Assembly (NCBI GenBank): GCA_008477525.1
Contig: SPDT01000007.1
Span: 558,001 to 622,000, forward strand
Length of the DNA: 64,000 nucleotides
Origin: Hypomyces perniciosus
Lineage: Eukaryota; Ascomycota; Sordariomycetes; Hypocreales; Hypocreaceae
Direction: 5' to 3'
This document shows, one piece after another, positions 49,001 to 61,199 of the stretch. Each line of letters starts with the position of its first letter. Within the stretch, counting starts at the first letter, position 1. The notes under the pieces were generated by a model that saw only the letters and a program-made list of their open reading frames with translations, did not search any database and was not told the DNA's origin. Position numbers and translations under genes: made by a program.

Positions 49001-51400
49001 AGAGTATACCTTTAAGGGTAGTAGAGATATAGAGTATTAAAGACAGTTTAATAAATACTTTAAGTAAGCTATTAGCGCACTTAAAGGACCTTTTAGTCTT
49101 TAAATACTAAAGGCTACCTTAGAATAGTTAATCTTTATAGATAATACTAGCGCGCTAATAGGAACCCTAGGTAATACTTTAATAAACAATTTACCCCTTT
49201 TTGCAGAGAGGGATATAATAGAAGAATAGCTTTATATAATAGGGGTGCATAATCTAATAAAGGAGGATAGTCTATTAAAGCTGGAAGTAGACTAGTGTAT
49301 AAGAGACTTGCCTACTTTTATAAAAAAAGAGTAGACCTTTAAAGAAATGCCAGCTAGTAATCCTTTAAGTGGCAGAGCAGTAGCTAATATTTGCAGAAGC
49401 TTAAAACTTTAAAGGAAATAACCTATAAAAAAGGCTAATAAGTACCTCCTAGTATATAAGACTAAAACGCGCACCCTAAATACTACTTTTAAGGATAATA
49501 AGCCCAGTATATATTTAATAATTACTAGGCTTTTTAGTTTAATACTATATTAACTACTGCCTAATTAATAAAAGCTAATAAATAATAAATTAAAGAGCGC
49601 GGAAATAGTATTTATTGTTTTTAGTATAGTAATAGACTATAAATCTTTTTCTTAGAAAAGTATAGCTTTTAATAAATTAACTGTTTACTAGGAGGATTTA
49701 GCGAAACCGCTAAAAGACTAAAAGGAGCTTATAAAATACCTATTTAAAAATAGGTTTAAGTAAACTATATGTAATAAAATTAACTCTTTGCGCATAAAAG
49801 GGACCTAGTAAGAGATACTATACTTAAAGGCGATAATAAAACTACTATTAGTATATTAAGCTTTCACTTATAAATTTAATTAAAACAGAAATTTAAAATA
49901 TTATAAAGTTTATTTTATAGTCTGCAGGGATTTATAAAAGCGCTCTACTATAGAGAGTATATTTATAGCTATATTAGCAGCGCGTTTTTTTCTATATATT
50001 TATTACTTTTACAGTAAAATTCAACTTTAAGTTAAAGCAGTATAATATTAAAAATACTTTTTTTAATACTTTAAGGGATAAGAACTCGAAACCAGTTATA
50101 TGTAAGCTCCTTAAGGGTTTTAAGCAGCCGAATATCTGTCTAAAGCTCGCGAAAGCCTTATATAGCTTAAAGGATTTATTAAAGCTATAGTTTAATAAAC
50201 TATTTTTAACCTTAAAGCAATAAGGGTTAATCTTAAGCTTTAAAGAGCCCTATCTCTTATATAATAAAGCTTAAAAGATCTTTATTATATTTTACGTAGA
50301 TAATATTTTAATTGTATATTATTATAATAATAAAGCTCTTTATATTAAGCTACTAAATGCTCTAAAAGTAAAGTATAAGCTTTATAGTAGAGGAGACGCG
50401 CAGTAGTTCTTAAAGATTAAGATTACTTACAACTATATAGAGTATAGGATATACCTTTCCTATAAAACCTATTTTAAGAAAATTGCAAAATAATTTAGGC
50501 TTAATAAAGGAATATAGCTTCCTATAATTCCAATACCTATTATAAAGCTCCGGAAAAGTATATTATAAGCTTTAAAAGCAATTATTAAAATATATTAAAA
50601 GAAAGTAGGATTAATGCTTTATACAGCTATTATAATAAGGCCTAACGTGGCTTATAGCGCCTCAGCTTTATTACAGTTTTTAACTAACCCTAGCAAAGAG
50701 CACCTTAAAGCAGTTAACCAGCTAATCCGCTATCTGTATATATAGCGTTTCTTAACTCTTTAATATAGAGGGCAAAAAGAAATATAGGTCTTAACTGCTT
50801 TAAGCAATATTTCTTTCGCTAATAATATAAATACTTAGAGATTGTTTTAAGGGTATTTTATTACACTTTTCTTAAGCCTTATCCTGTAGAATGCAATGCG
50901 CTAAAGCACTATTAGTATATTTACAACAAAAGCTAAGCTACTTGCCTTTACTTAAATAGTAAAAGAGGCTATAGGTTTGCATCGCCTTTTCTAAAAGATA
51001 AAATTTAAGCCTGGCATTAATTGGAATATTAATTGTAATAATTAACTAACTATATGTTTTATAATTAAAGAGAGTATATAAATTAATATTTGCTTGCATT
51101 ATATTAATATATAAAATATATAGCTTTAGCAAAAATACTAGAAAGGATTGTTTATAGTTTCCTATTTTTCCATTAACTTTATACCTATTAATAGGCTTAT
51201 TAAAGCCTTACTACAGCAGCGCTTCGAGCACTTTAAAGCACTATTAAACTTAATAGATATACAATTACTGGAATAAAATGTATAAGAATACAGGAAACCG
51301 GTTAATTCTGGCCTATAGGCCGCTAGCTATAAAAGTATATCCTATTACTGCAATAACTATTCTCTAAAAGCTTTCTAGCCCTCGCGCGCCTGTACGCGAA
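46013..51400 (+). pseudogene. Copia gag-pol remnant of G: gag, PR, integrase, RT, RNase H
   Basis: At 47920-47960 the frame reads LWHLQLGYLGLKA, the GAG-pre-integrase motif (usually WHLRLGHLG). It is followed to about 48060 by a stretch with C-x2-C spacing (IKCKAY) as in copia integrase zinc regions. At 50281-50316 the frame reads FIIFYVDNILIV, the YVDDIL loop with the second Asp changed to Asn. Integrase before reverse transcriptase is the copia order and distinguishes it from gypsy. Stops remain numerous, so no protein is expected. Confidence 0.85.
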
Positions 51401-52588
51401 AGGCGTTATTATTGTTATCGCTGCTGCCTAAGGCAGCAGCCTCCTTAAAGTAAACTAAGTTCTCCTCCTTTAACAGGTTAAATTAAAGGCATAACGCCTT
51501 CTTGCACTAAGTTACCATCTAATTATATAAGCTTATAAATATATAAAGAAAAGAAAGTATATTTACCCAGTTATCCTCTTTACTTACGGCTTAAAAAAGC
51601 CAGTATACAATTAATATAAATACTAAACGATTATAAAGTATATAATTAAATAAAGTAATACAGGTAAATTAAAAAGGAGCTTATTAAAGGGTATATTAAT
51701 AATTACTATTAAAGTAAACAGTATACTGCTAAAAGCAGGCAATAAAAATATACTGGGAGAAGTTTCCTTTATTAGCGATTACTGACTTTAAATAACCTTT
51801 ATAAAAAGGGGATAATAGTATAGTAGTAGGGGCAGTGGCAAGAGTAGTAAAAGGAGTAGCAGTAGTAGTAATAGGGGCAGGGGCCAGGATAGCAGCAGTA
51901 GGAGGAGGAGCCGATAAAGATAAAGATAAAGCTGCTTTAGCAGCAAGGTATACTTTATAAACAGCAGCTAAGTATATATTAAAAGCGGCAATAGCCGTAG
52001 CACGCTTAGACTGGCCGGGACTAGCTGGCGCAGGAGTAGGAGATAGCGCAAGAGCAGGCGCAGGAGCAGTAATAGGCGTGGCCGCTCAGCTAGCCGAGCA
52101 ACTAATATCGCGACAAACCACCTTTAAAGGGCAACTATAACTATACTTTACCGATAAAGTATTCTTTTTCTGCAATTTCGCTATTAGCTAATAAATATAT
52201 AGTGTAAAGGGAATTAATTAAAAGTATAATATTTATAGCAGGGGCTATATTGCTGTTGATATTATTATTAATATTGATAATAATAATATTAATAACTAAA
52301 GAAAAAGAGTAAAGAATAAAGGCTGGGGGGGCAGCTAATATACTTATTCTAGCTGTTCAGGACCGATTTACCTACTTAAAAGCTTTATTATTTAACTTTT
52401 TATTATTATAAAATAATAATAATTACAGCGCTTATATTCCTTTTACCTTTATAATAAAATATTAATGTATATTTATAATAAGGAGCTTTTAACTAAGTAA
52501 AAGAGGCTCTAGGAGCGCGGCCAGTCAGTCATAACACTATAGATAAGTTAAAGTAGCAGTTAATAAAGTATTGGGAATAGCTTTATTA
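51401..52588. other. 3' region of copia G with broken Ala-rich antisense stretch
   Basis: Between RNase H and the purine tract lies about 1.2 kb conserved in F and F'. At 51770-52150 it is G+A-rich with GCAGGAGCAG-type runs; the minus strand would code for Ala/Pro-rich sequence like the open frames at 34096-34392 and 41567-41950. Here the frame is interrupted. Confidence 0.5.
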
Positions 52589-52599
52589 ACTGGGGGGTA
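52589..52599 (+). other. Polypurine tract of copia G
   Basis: The run ACTGGGGGGTA immediately precedes the 3' LTR; the same position in F reads CTAGGGGGTA. It is the expected plus-strand priming site. Confidence 0.75.
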
Positions 52600-52863
52600 T
52601 ATTGGGTTAAGTAGGCCAGGGCCTTACCGCTTATTAGCGCTAGGGAGCTTTTATCTGCTATATAAGTAGATATAAGCTGACATATATATCGTATAAGCGA
52701 TATATCAGACTATGCAGGCGCTTACAGCGCCTGCACACAACTTCTTCTTTGTATTAGCTATATGTATATATGGTAAGGCCACTACAGCATATTCTCTTTT
52801 ATAGAATCAAGCTTCGTTTCCTATCTCTTTATGCTCTATATAGCTGTGCCGCGCTCCGCCATA
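52600..52863 (+). repeat. 3' LTR of copia element G
   Basis: 264 bp, TATTGGGTTAAGTAGGCC to CTCCGCCATA. It is closely similar to the 5' LTR apart from transitions. Confidence 0.95.
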
Positions 52864-52868
52864 AGTTT

Positions 52869-54190
52869 TTAATTATTCTTTTTTCAATTTAAGATTATTA
52901 AAAGTAAATTCTGTAAAATAACTCTTTTATAGCTTAAGATTTATATATTTTTATAATGCTTTTCCTTCATAATAAATAAATAAATACTTTATGATAGAAT
53001 TCCTATAATTTAGCAGGAGTTAATTTATACTGCCATAATTATTATAACTTTTATATATAGCTATACTGGTAATATAAATAGCTTTTAATAAGAATTTTAA
53101 TTTTAAAAAAATATAGAAAGACTAGATCTAGTAATTAATAGGGATTATATTAAAATTACACTATTAATATTTTAAAGAATATAATAATTAAAATATTTAA
53201 AGGTTTAAAAAAATAGAAAAAACCTTTCTAATTTAGTAATTTATTAGAAATATAGTAGTTTACTATAAAACCTCCTGCTAAGCTTTTAAGTATATAAAGT
53301 ATAATAGTAAGTATTATTTTATTAAAAAGTATAAGAACTTTGTTTAGCTATATTTTACTAGCGGAAATACTAAACCTGCAGTTTATTAAGCTTAAAAATA
53401 TAATTACTATATAGATCTACCTATAAAATAATTAAAGAAAATATAGCTAAATAGCTACTAATAATATATAAATACTTTATTTAATTTTAGCAGTAATATT
53501 TATTTTATCTTTTTATAATAAAAAGATTAATTAAAAAGTCTATTACTAGCTTTTAAACTTACTATTATTTTTTTAAATATTTCTATTATAATTTATAATT
53601 ATATAAATATATTAATAAAGATAGTTAATAATTAAAGAATAAAGAAAAAGTAACTACTTTATTATATTATTACTAATAGCTTAAAAGACTTTATTTTAAA
53701 AAGACTTTAATTTCAAGAAGCTAATCTTACCCTTTTATAAACGTATAATTAATAGAATTATCCTTTAATTAAAGATTCTATTACTTTAATAGCCTTTAAA
53801 AGGTAGCTATAATAAAATATTAAAAAAGCTTAAATAGTTTTATATTAGCAATTAAAAAAAAGCTAAAAGTTAAGTTAAAAGCTTTAAAAGATTTACTATC
53901 TTTTAACTTAAATAAAACTACTTCTTTAAAAAACTATAAAGTAGCTTTATATTTCGAATTACTTTTTATATATTATAATTTTATTAATATCTTTTTTATA
54001 AAAGAAGCTGCTAATATATTAGTCAATTAATAGTATATTATTAAATTAAAAGATTGGAAAATACCTTTATAAAGGCTCATTTATAACCTAATATTTAAAG
54101 AGCTATAAACTTTCTGTAAATATTTAAAAACAAGTATTATAAAATATATAGATTTAGCAGTCTATTAGTCCTGTAAATGCCCCTATAATC
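52869..54190 (+). pseudogene. Remaining gag-protease region of chromovirus C
   Basis: This continues the C sequence after element G and is collinear with 13785-15095 of B. No motif can be named with confidence because of the density of stops. Confidence 0.5.
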
Positions 54191-56884
54191 TTTATATTAA
54201 AGAAAGGCGGTAAACTGTAAATATATATTAATTTGTATACTTTAAATAAAATAACTTATAAAAACTGCACTTTTTTACTATTCATTTCTAAAATTCTTAA
54301 TACACTTTTATATATTAAAACTTTTACTAAATTTAATTTAAAGGATATATATTATTAAACATTTATCTGTAAAGAAAATAGGTAAAAAAAAATATTTTAC
54401 TGTTAATATAAATACTTTAAGTAAAATATTATACTATTTAGCCTTATAAATTCCGCTACAACTTTTTAGCAATATATTAATAATATACTATAAAATCTAA
54501 TTAATTTGACTGATATTATATATCTTCATAATATATTAATCTATAGCTATACCTTAAAGAGTATATATAATATATTTATTAGGTTTTTCAAAAGTTATAA
54601 AATATAAAGCTATATATTAATATTAATAAATGCATTTTTTATATTATTTTAATACTTTTTTTTAAATATATTATTATATTTAATAGAATTAAGATAAAAT
54701 AGTTATATATTTAAGCTATTATTAAATAGCTAGTACTTAACAGTATTTGTAATATTTTTATCTTTTTAGGATTTATAAGGTTTTACTGTTACTTTATTAC
54801 AAATTACAGTAGAATTATAGTACTTTTATTAGATTTTACTTATAAAAAGTAAAAGGGTTCTTTATAGTTAAAGCCTAGCGCTTATAGAGCTTTTTAATAA
54901 TTTAAAGGAAAGTTTTTAAAGAAACTTATTTTAATATATTATAACCTAAAGGCGTTAATTTATATAGAGATAAATATATGAAATTATATAATTAAAGCAG
55001 TATTAGTTTAATATTAATAAAATGCTTAATACTTTATAATATATATATTAAAAAAGTTAAATAGTTTTAAATTATATTATTATAGCTTTAATATTAAATC
55101 TTTTACTATTATAAAGGCTTTTTAAATATAAAAATATTATCTAGTTTATATAAATATAAAGATTTAAGTTATAATAGACTATTTTAACTACTATTATTTT
55201 ATAGATAAATAATAGCTTTTATATTAGCAGGCAAAGGCTTTTAATTAATTAGCTTTATTTAATTTTTACATTAAATATAGGCTAAAGAAGTTTAACTTTA
55301 TTAATACTTTATCTTAATACTTTAATTTTTATAATCTTATTAAAATTAAAGAATTGCAGTAAGGCTATATATTAATAATTTTATAGCGTTTTTATAATAT
55401 AGAAACTAGTAGCCTATATACCTAAAAAAATCTATAGTAATATATTATAATAACCTGGAATATATAAAGTTGCCTATAGATAGGAGTATTACTTTAATAT
55501 TACTTCAGGGTAAAGGATAAAGATTAAATGCTATTTAGCAGATAGCTTATTTATAAAGTATAATAGCTAGAGTTATAATTGCTGGTTTATAGGTTATATA
55601 ATAGACTACTATAGGTTTACTATTAAAGTAGAGTTTATATATTAATAGGTTTTTATATTAAGATTTTAATATTACTTTATAATAATTTAACTATTAAATA
55701 TTAAAAAGTTAATTGTAGTTTAAAATATATTATATTAATTTATTATTGATAAAATATCAAGCAATATATTAAGCGCTATAGATCTATATATTATATTTAC
55801 TAAATAATAAAGGCAAAAACCTATTAACTTTATAGTAAATTTATTTTATTATTAATACTAGAAAAACCTTTTAAAGAAATTTCTATACATTTTATTATAA
55901 ATTTACTAGAAATCCTAAACTATTAAGGCAAATACCTATATAATATAATTTTTATTATTATTAATTAATATATAAAATATACTTTATATATCCCTATAAT
56001 AGTATATATTATAAATAGCGGAGTTATTAACCTTTTTATAAAATATATTTATTTAATTTTTAAAATACTATAAGGAATTATCTTTGATAGAGATTAATTA
56101 TTTAAAACTGGATTTTAGCGAAGTTTCTGTTATTTATTTGCTAATAAATAGTAATTTAGCACTACTTTTTACTTATAGACTTATAGTTAAACTAAATAGT
56201 AGAATTAAACTTTAAAATATTATTTATATTCTTTTTATAATAAATAATAGAATATCTAGCTATAAAAATTATCTTTTATTTAGTTTATATATAATAGTGC
56301 TAAATATTCTATAATTAGCTATTTGTTAATCTTTTTACTATTTAACTATAAGCCTAATACTTTAAATTATAATAGATTAACCTATTATAGATATTATATT
56401 AATACTATTATAAAGGTAAAAGACCTTTAAATTACCTGTAAAATAATTAAATAAATATTATAATATAGCTAAAGAAAATATAAAAAGTAATATAATATTT
56501 ATTAACTTAAAAAGAAATTTACTGTAGGCAATTAAGTATTACTTTCTATAAAATACTTAAAACTCTAGCGATTTAGTAAAAAACTTGCTAAAAAGGATAT
56601 TAATCCCTATTAAATTACACGCTAAATTAAAATGAATAGATTTATATATTAAATTTATCTTTTATCTTTCATTTAAATTTATAATATTTTTAATATTATA
56701 AATCTTAAACTATATTATACCTATAAAAGAGAACCTTTTAAATTAATAGATTACCCTTTTAGCATTAAAAAGATATTTAAAGTTAAGAAAATTATTAATT
56801 ATAAATATAAAGGGGTATAACGCTTATACTTGATTAAATAGAAAAACTATTTAAAGATTAATAATATTTAGTAAAAAAAAGTAA
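54191..56884 (+). pseudogene. Gypsy pol remnant of C: RT, RNase H, integrase, chromodomain
   Basis: The leader KKGGKL, stop, IYINL lies at 54200-54240 and the mutated YFDDIL loop at 54510-54547. The first integrase Asp block lies at 55930-55990, the later integrase core at 56085-56220 and the chromodomain at 56765-56880. About 150 bp between RNase H and integrase are missing near 55618 relative to B. Confidence 0.8.
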
Positions 56885-58605
56885 TTTTATGAATATTAAA
56901 TTAATTTAAAAATATAAGCAGTAATTTATTAATAAATAATTAGCTATTACTATTAAATATTATAAAGTTAAAGGAAGTAAAGTATTATATAATTTTAATT
57001 AATTAATTAAAAACAAAGAATAAACTTATAATAGTATATACTTTACAGTAAATAAGCGGTAATATTATTATTAAATAATAGCTAGTTCTCTTTATCTCTA
57101 AATGGCACTTTATTGCAATTTCTTATAGTAGTAAAATATATTTAAAGAAATATAAAAATTTCAGTATACTAGTATACTATATAGTAATTAATAAAGAACT
57201 ACTATTATAAATAAAGAAATATATACTAAAATAAGAGTATATATAATAGCAGTAATAGTAGCGAAAGGTTTACCTAATCGAGAGTAACTTAAAGGCTTAA
57301 GCGCTTTAAATTTTAGCGGCAATACTATTTATTTACTATAGACTCTTTCTCTTTTGACTCTCTAACTAGGCTTAACTTCTATTATATTAATATAAGGTTT
57401 CTTTTTATATTAAATTTATAATAGTACTATTATAGACTAGGTTTTTATTAGCTGCTATTATATAATAAAAAAGTAATATTAAAGTATTTACTTTATTAAT
57501 AAAAGACTTTTAAGAATATTCAATTAATATTTTAATAGTATTAATAAATTAATAGGTAATTGAATTATAATTTATGATTTAAAAAATAATATAAATATTT
57601 CTTAAAAGCAGCTAGTATAATAGAAATTAATATAAAAGGTTTTACTTTCTAATTATATAAAACTTATATTTATTATTACAGTATTAAAGAGGTTTTTTTC
57701 CTAACTTTGCATTTTATTTAATTAAAAGGTTAAGATAATAATAGTATAAGGCAGGGCGTTTATAGCGAGTTAGCAGTAGTTAATAGTTATATTTATATAA
57801 AATTACCTATTAGGTTAAGTTATTAGCGGCTTTGCAGTGTTTTACTAGTAAAGGCATAGTAATCTTAAAGGGAGGGTATTCTAATAGAGATATAATTAAG
57901 ATAGTATTGGCTGTAAGTGAAAATAGGCTTACTATATTAAGGTTTTTAGATACTGCAGGATCGCTATTATTTTTTAAAACTAGGCTATGAGTATATTAGA
58001 TAGGAAGTTATAGTAAAAAATTAGCTATAGAAATTTATAAAGCTGCGATATCTATTATAAAAGGAAAAAGAGAATTTATAGTAGTAGGCTAAATTAAAAG
58101 AAAAGAACTATTATTATATGATAGGTTAGCTAGTAATAAAAAATAAAAGGAAAGAATATTTATAAAGAAAGCATTTATAAAGAGAGAAAAAGTAAAAGAG
58201 AGGGAGAGATAAAAAAGAAAAAAAGAAAGAAAAGAAAAACGTAAATAAGAATTAAAGTTATAAAAAAAAATAAAGTAAAAATATATATAATATACTTATA
58301 TATAATAGTAAATTAAAAGAAAAAAAATAAAGTAAATTACTTATATATTAATAATGAAAGGTTAATTTATTATATAGGATTTCTCTGTTACCTTTTAAGC
58401 TTAATTATATAAAAGTATACTTTTAAACTATAAACTTAGAAACTTTTTAAGCTATTAAATATATATTAAAGTATTTAAGTTTAAGGCTTAAAGAAATGTC
58501 CATATAGGAAATAGTTACTATTTAATATAGTAATAGGGTATTAAAAGCTAGAAAAAAGCTAGTTAAATATAAGGTTTTTGCTAGTATTAAAGTTAATACT
58601 ATAAA
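56885..58605 (+). other. 3' region of chromovirus C without recognised domain
   Basis: The third copy of the conserved 1.7-kb tail. It is less RIPed in places (57240-57380) than in A and B but still shows no open frame or recognised domain. A purine-rich run lies at 58180-58245. Confidence 0.6.
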
Positions 58606-58619
58606 AAGGGGGGGCAGCT

Positions 58620-58879
58620 TATTAAAAGACTAAAAGCTTTAAAGCTTTTATAATATTATATAGGCTGGAATATATATATAAAAGTAACTATAGTTTTTAA
58701 AGAGATAGAATTTCAGACTAGTAAACTACTGCTATTACATTTAACTACTAGTTTCTGGTTTATTACCTACTTATTAATACCTATCTCTCCTTTAAGTAAC
58801 TGCTCTTTAACCTCCTCTACTTTTCCCTAGGGTTGCAGCCCCTCGCCTAACCTGTCTGCCCTCAAAAGGGTCTCTGACA
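58620..58879 (+). repeat. 3' LTR of chromovirus C
   Basis: 260 bp, TATTAAAAGACTAAAAGC to TCTCTGACA, preceded by the purine tract AAAAAGGGGGGG. Confidence 0.92.
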
Positions 58880-59777
58880 AATAAAGCCTTTATAGCCCTG
58901 CCTATTAAACTTTTTTACAGTAAAAAAACAGAGTTTTTTTATACTAATACTATTATTAAGCGATTGAAATATATTATTATATAGTTAAAGGCCTTTATTA
59001 AAGCTTTAAAAAGAAAATATAAAAAGAATATAAATATATAAAAACAGGCATTATTAATCAATATTATTAAATAAAAGGTTTTTATTACCATATAAAATAT
59101 AAAGATTAATTAGCTAATAAAAAAGCTAAATAATAAATAGGCAGGACTTTATATAATAATCAAAGTATATTTATAAGCCTATACTATTAGCCTATTAGAA
59201 AGTATAAAGATTTTCCAAGTCTTATATAACTCCCTTTTATAATTTAAAATAACTATTTTACTATACTTTAAGTAAAAGATAATTAATAAACCTAAATTAA
59301 AGAATATTTAAAGCAGAGTATTAAAGAGGGAAAATAATATAAATAAAATATAAAAGAAATAAGAATTTAAAATACTTTAAAATTTTTTAAATAATAATAG
59401 ATTTTATTATTTCATTAAATAGAAATATTATACTGCTATATAATAATTAATTAAAAACCTATGAAGCTAAAAAAGGTAATATAAAACTTTTATAAAAGAA
59501 ACCTAAAAAGGCTAAGCCTACTATATTAAATACTAAAAGGAATTATAAAAAAGGAAAAAAAAGAAATAACTAAAAAAAAACTAAAACCTATAAATCACTA
59601 ACTAAAAACTATACTACGCCAAAGCCTATAACTAAACTATATATCAATAACACTAAAAACTACATAATTCGCCTTATTTACCCTTATATTAAAAGTATTA
59701 AAATAGATTACCTGGAATTTTAATTTATATAAGCAATATAGCTATTTGCAGCTAAATAGCGCAATAAAGAAGGGGGG
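58880..59777 (+). pseudogene. 3' tail of gypsy element E
   Basis: This aligns with the reverse complement of D from about 22.95 kb down to 22.07 kb, including GCGATT(G/T)AAATATATTATTATATAG. It ends in the purine tract AGAAGGGGGG next to the LTR. It probably encodes the C-terminal part of pol, now unreadable. Confidence 0.72.
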
Positions 59778-59953
59778 TATTATTATAGCATTAACTATAA
59801 CGTAATATTAACGCCCTATTACGTAAGCTTTAGTTATATAACTAGGCCCTAAACGTATTCCTAGCTATAGTTTTCTATAAAGCTTTAGGGCTTTCTTGCT
59901 CTCTATGGCACAACAACAATATTTGCCCTGACCTGCCTTTCTGTGCCGTGATA
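59778..59953 (+). repeat. 3' LTR of gypsy element E
   Basis: It starts TATTATTATAGCATTAACTA and ends CTGTGCCGTGATA. It is the reverse complement of 21883-22059. It directly abuts an inverted-repeat arm, so E was inserted into that repeat. Confidence 0.88.
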
Positions 59954-60345
59954 ATAAGGAAACGACTAAGAGTTTACTAGGTAAACAATGGACTAAACAA
60001 TTAAATTATAACTAATCTAGTAGCTAAAAAGCTATAGGATATCTAGTAATGTGCGGCTATATTGTAGAAGTGATTGTAGAACAATGCTTTGTCTTTTATA
60101 ATAGTCCTCTGACCTAATAATAGGCGTGCGGTGGCAGAATTAGGTTCGTGGCTACATTCCTATTTTCCGCAAAGTTTATTTATATATAAAATCGCTTAAA
60201 TCGACTTACGGCCATATAAACGGGAAACCATTTTACTCAGATTTCTCACAATGCTATTATAAGCATTGTATTGAGTCTAGGGTAGGCGGGGTAGCTGGTC
60301 TTAGCTTAATTGTTATCGTTGAGGATATAAGAGAATTCTAGACTT
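59954..60345 (-). repeat. Inverted-repeat arm 4
   Basis: This is the reverse complement of arm 1 (AAGGAAACGACTAAGAG, TAATAGTCCTCTGACCTAAT, TCACAATGCTATTATAAGCA). It is well preserved. Its outer end GAATTCTAGACTTACA is joined to the same LINE sequence as arm 2. Confidence 0.87.
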
Positions 60346-60467
60346 ACACTAAAGTTCCTCCGGACCTCGGTCCTAGCGTTAGGCCTAATTCTCGGTCTAG
60401 CCAGAATAGGAAAGTTATCTAATTACACTGAAATCCTTGCTTTTTAGCCCTCCTTTTTAACAATATT
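60346..60467 (+). repeat. LINE fragment, second copy
   Basis: TCCTAGCGTTAGGCCTAATT through CTTGCTTTTTAGCCCTCC matches 6026-6135 of the LINE remnant closely. It is cut after about 120 bp by a gypsy fragment. Confidence 0.82.
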
Positions 60468-60469
60468 AA

Positions 60470-60735
60470 CCTATATAATTAAATTAAGTTAATATTAATA
60501 ACATACTTTATATTTTATAATATCTATATTAAAAAGGTTAAATTGTTTTAAATTATATTATTATATATTTAATATTAAATTTTTTATAAGTATAAAGGCT
60601 TTTTAAATATAAAGATATTACTTAGTTTATATAAATATAAAGATTTAGGTTATAATAGACGATTTTAACTACTATTACTTTATAGATAAATAAAAGCTTT
60701 TATATTAATAGGTAAAGGCTTTTAATTCTTAAAAT
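60470..60735 (+). repeat. Fragment of A/B/C chromovirus pol
   Basis: About 260 bp align with 55000-55260 of C and 735-990 of A (TTTTAAATATAAAGATATTA, then TTTATAGATAAATAAAAGCT). This is the RT/RNase H connection of that family, lying outside any full element. Confidence 0.75.
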
Positions 60736-60926
60736 AATTAGGTTATAGTAAACTTTATTTATATATAGCTGCTAGGAAACTATATATAACGCAGCAATAA
60801 GGAAACAACTAAGACTTTACTAGGTAAATAATAAAATAAACAATAAAATTATATTTAATCTAATAGCTAAAAGGCTATAAAATATTTAATAATATATAGC
60901 TATATTATAAAAGTAATTATTATAAT
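60736..60926 (-). repeat. Inverted-repeat arm 5, inner half only
   Basis: It matches the inner part of the arm family (ATATATAACGCAGCAATAAG, AATCTAATAGCTAAAAGGCT). It is truncated at the LTR of element H. Confidence 0.8.
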
Positions 60927-61193
60927 AGGCGTAGCCTTTTACAGTAACTGATAATAGGGCGCTGTAGAATTTTCTATTTAAAGCTAAAGAGCAAGGGAAT
61001 AGGAAAGGGGACTATCTAGCTATATATATATTAATCTATAGTGCAGTAGTATATATATATATAGGCTTAGGGCTTATACGCGGTGCCTATACTATATATA
61101 TCTGCATTAGCTGGTCTAAGAGATATAGGGAATTATAGTGCTAGGCTCGGTATAGCTAAGGTCCTTCCTAATTAAGTCTAACCTATAATATTA
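60921..61193 (-). repeat. Probable 3' LTR of chromovirus H
   Basis: The right boundary is set by the purine tract. The left boundary is where homology to inverted-repeat arm 5 ends. On the plus strand it runs TATAATAGGCGTAG to CTATAATATTA. No second copy is in the window to confirm the ends. Confidence 0.5.
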
Positions 61194-61199
61194 CCCCCT

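Larger units (their letters stand above)
45735..52863 (+). mobile_element. Ty1/copia element G, complete, nested in C, TSD AGTTT
   Basis: The LTRs at 45735-45998 and 52600-52863 and the perfect duplication AGTTT (45730-45734 and 52864-52868) bound a 7129-bp plus-strand element. It is the least RIPed full copia copy and the best reference for the family. Order: LTR, primer site, gag, protease, integrase, reverse transcriptase, RNase H, ~1.2-kb 3' region with an Ala-rich antisense stretch, purine tract, LTR. It is the youngest layer of the E-C-G nest. Confidence 0.96.
44781..58879 (+). mobile_element. Ty3/gypsy chromovirus C, nested in E, TSD AATAA
   Basis: The LTRs at 44781-45042 and 58620-58879 and the perfect duplication AATAA (44776-44780 and 58880-58884) define the insertion. 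Without the nested copia element G it is about 6.96 kb, like B. It carries small differences from B: about 80 bp extra near 45550-45620 and about 150 bp missing near 55618. Confidence 0.95.
42643..59953 (+). mobile_element. Ty3/gypsy element E (D family), 5' half missing, interrupted by C
   Basis: E runs plus-strand from within its reverse transcriptase (42643) to 44780, is interrupted by C, and resumes at 58880 to the 3' LTR at 59778-59953. It aligns with the reverse complement of D along this whole path, including the joint: AATAAAGCCTTTATAG at 58880 continues the D sequence. The part 5' of RT motif LPLI is not found left of element F, so it has been lost or rearranged. Confidence 0.85.
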
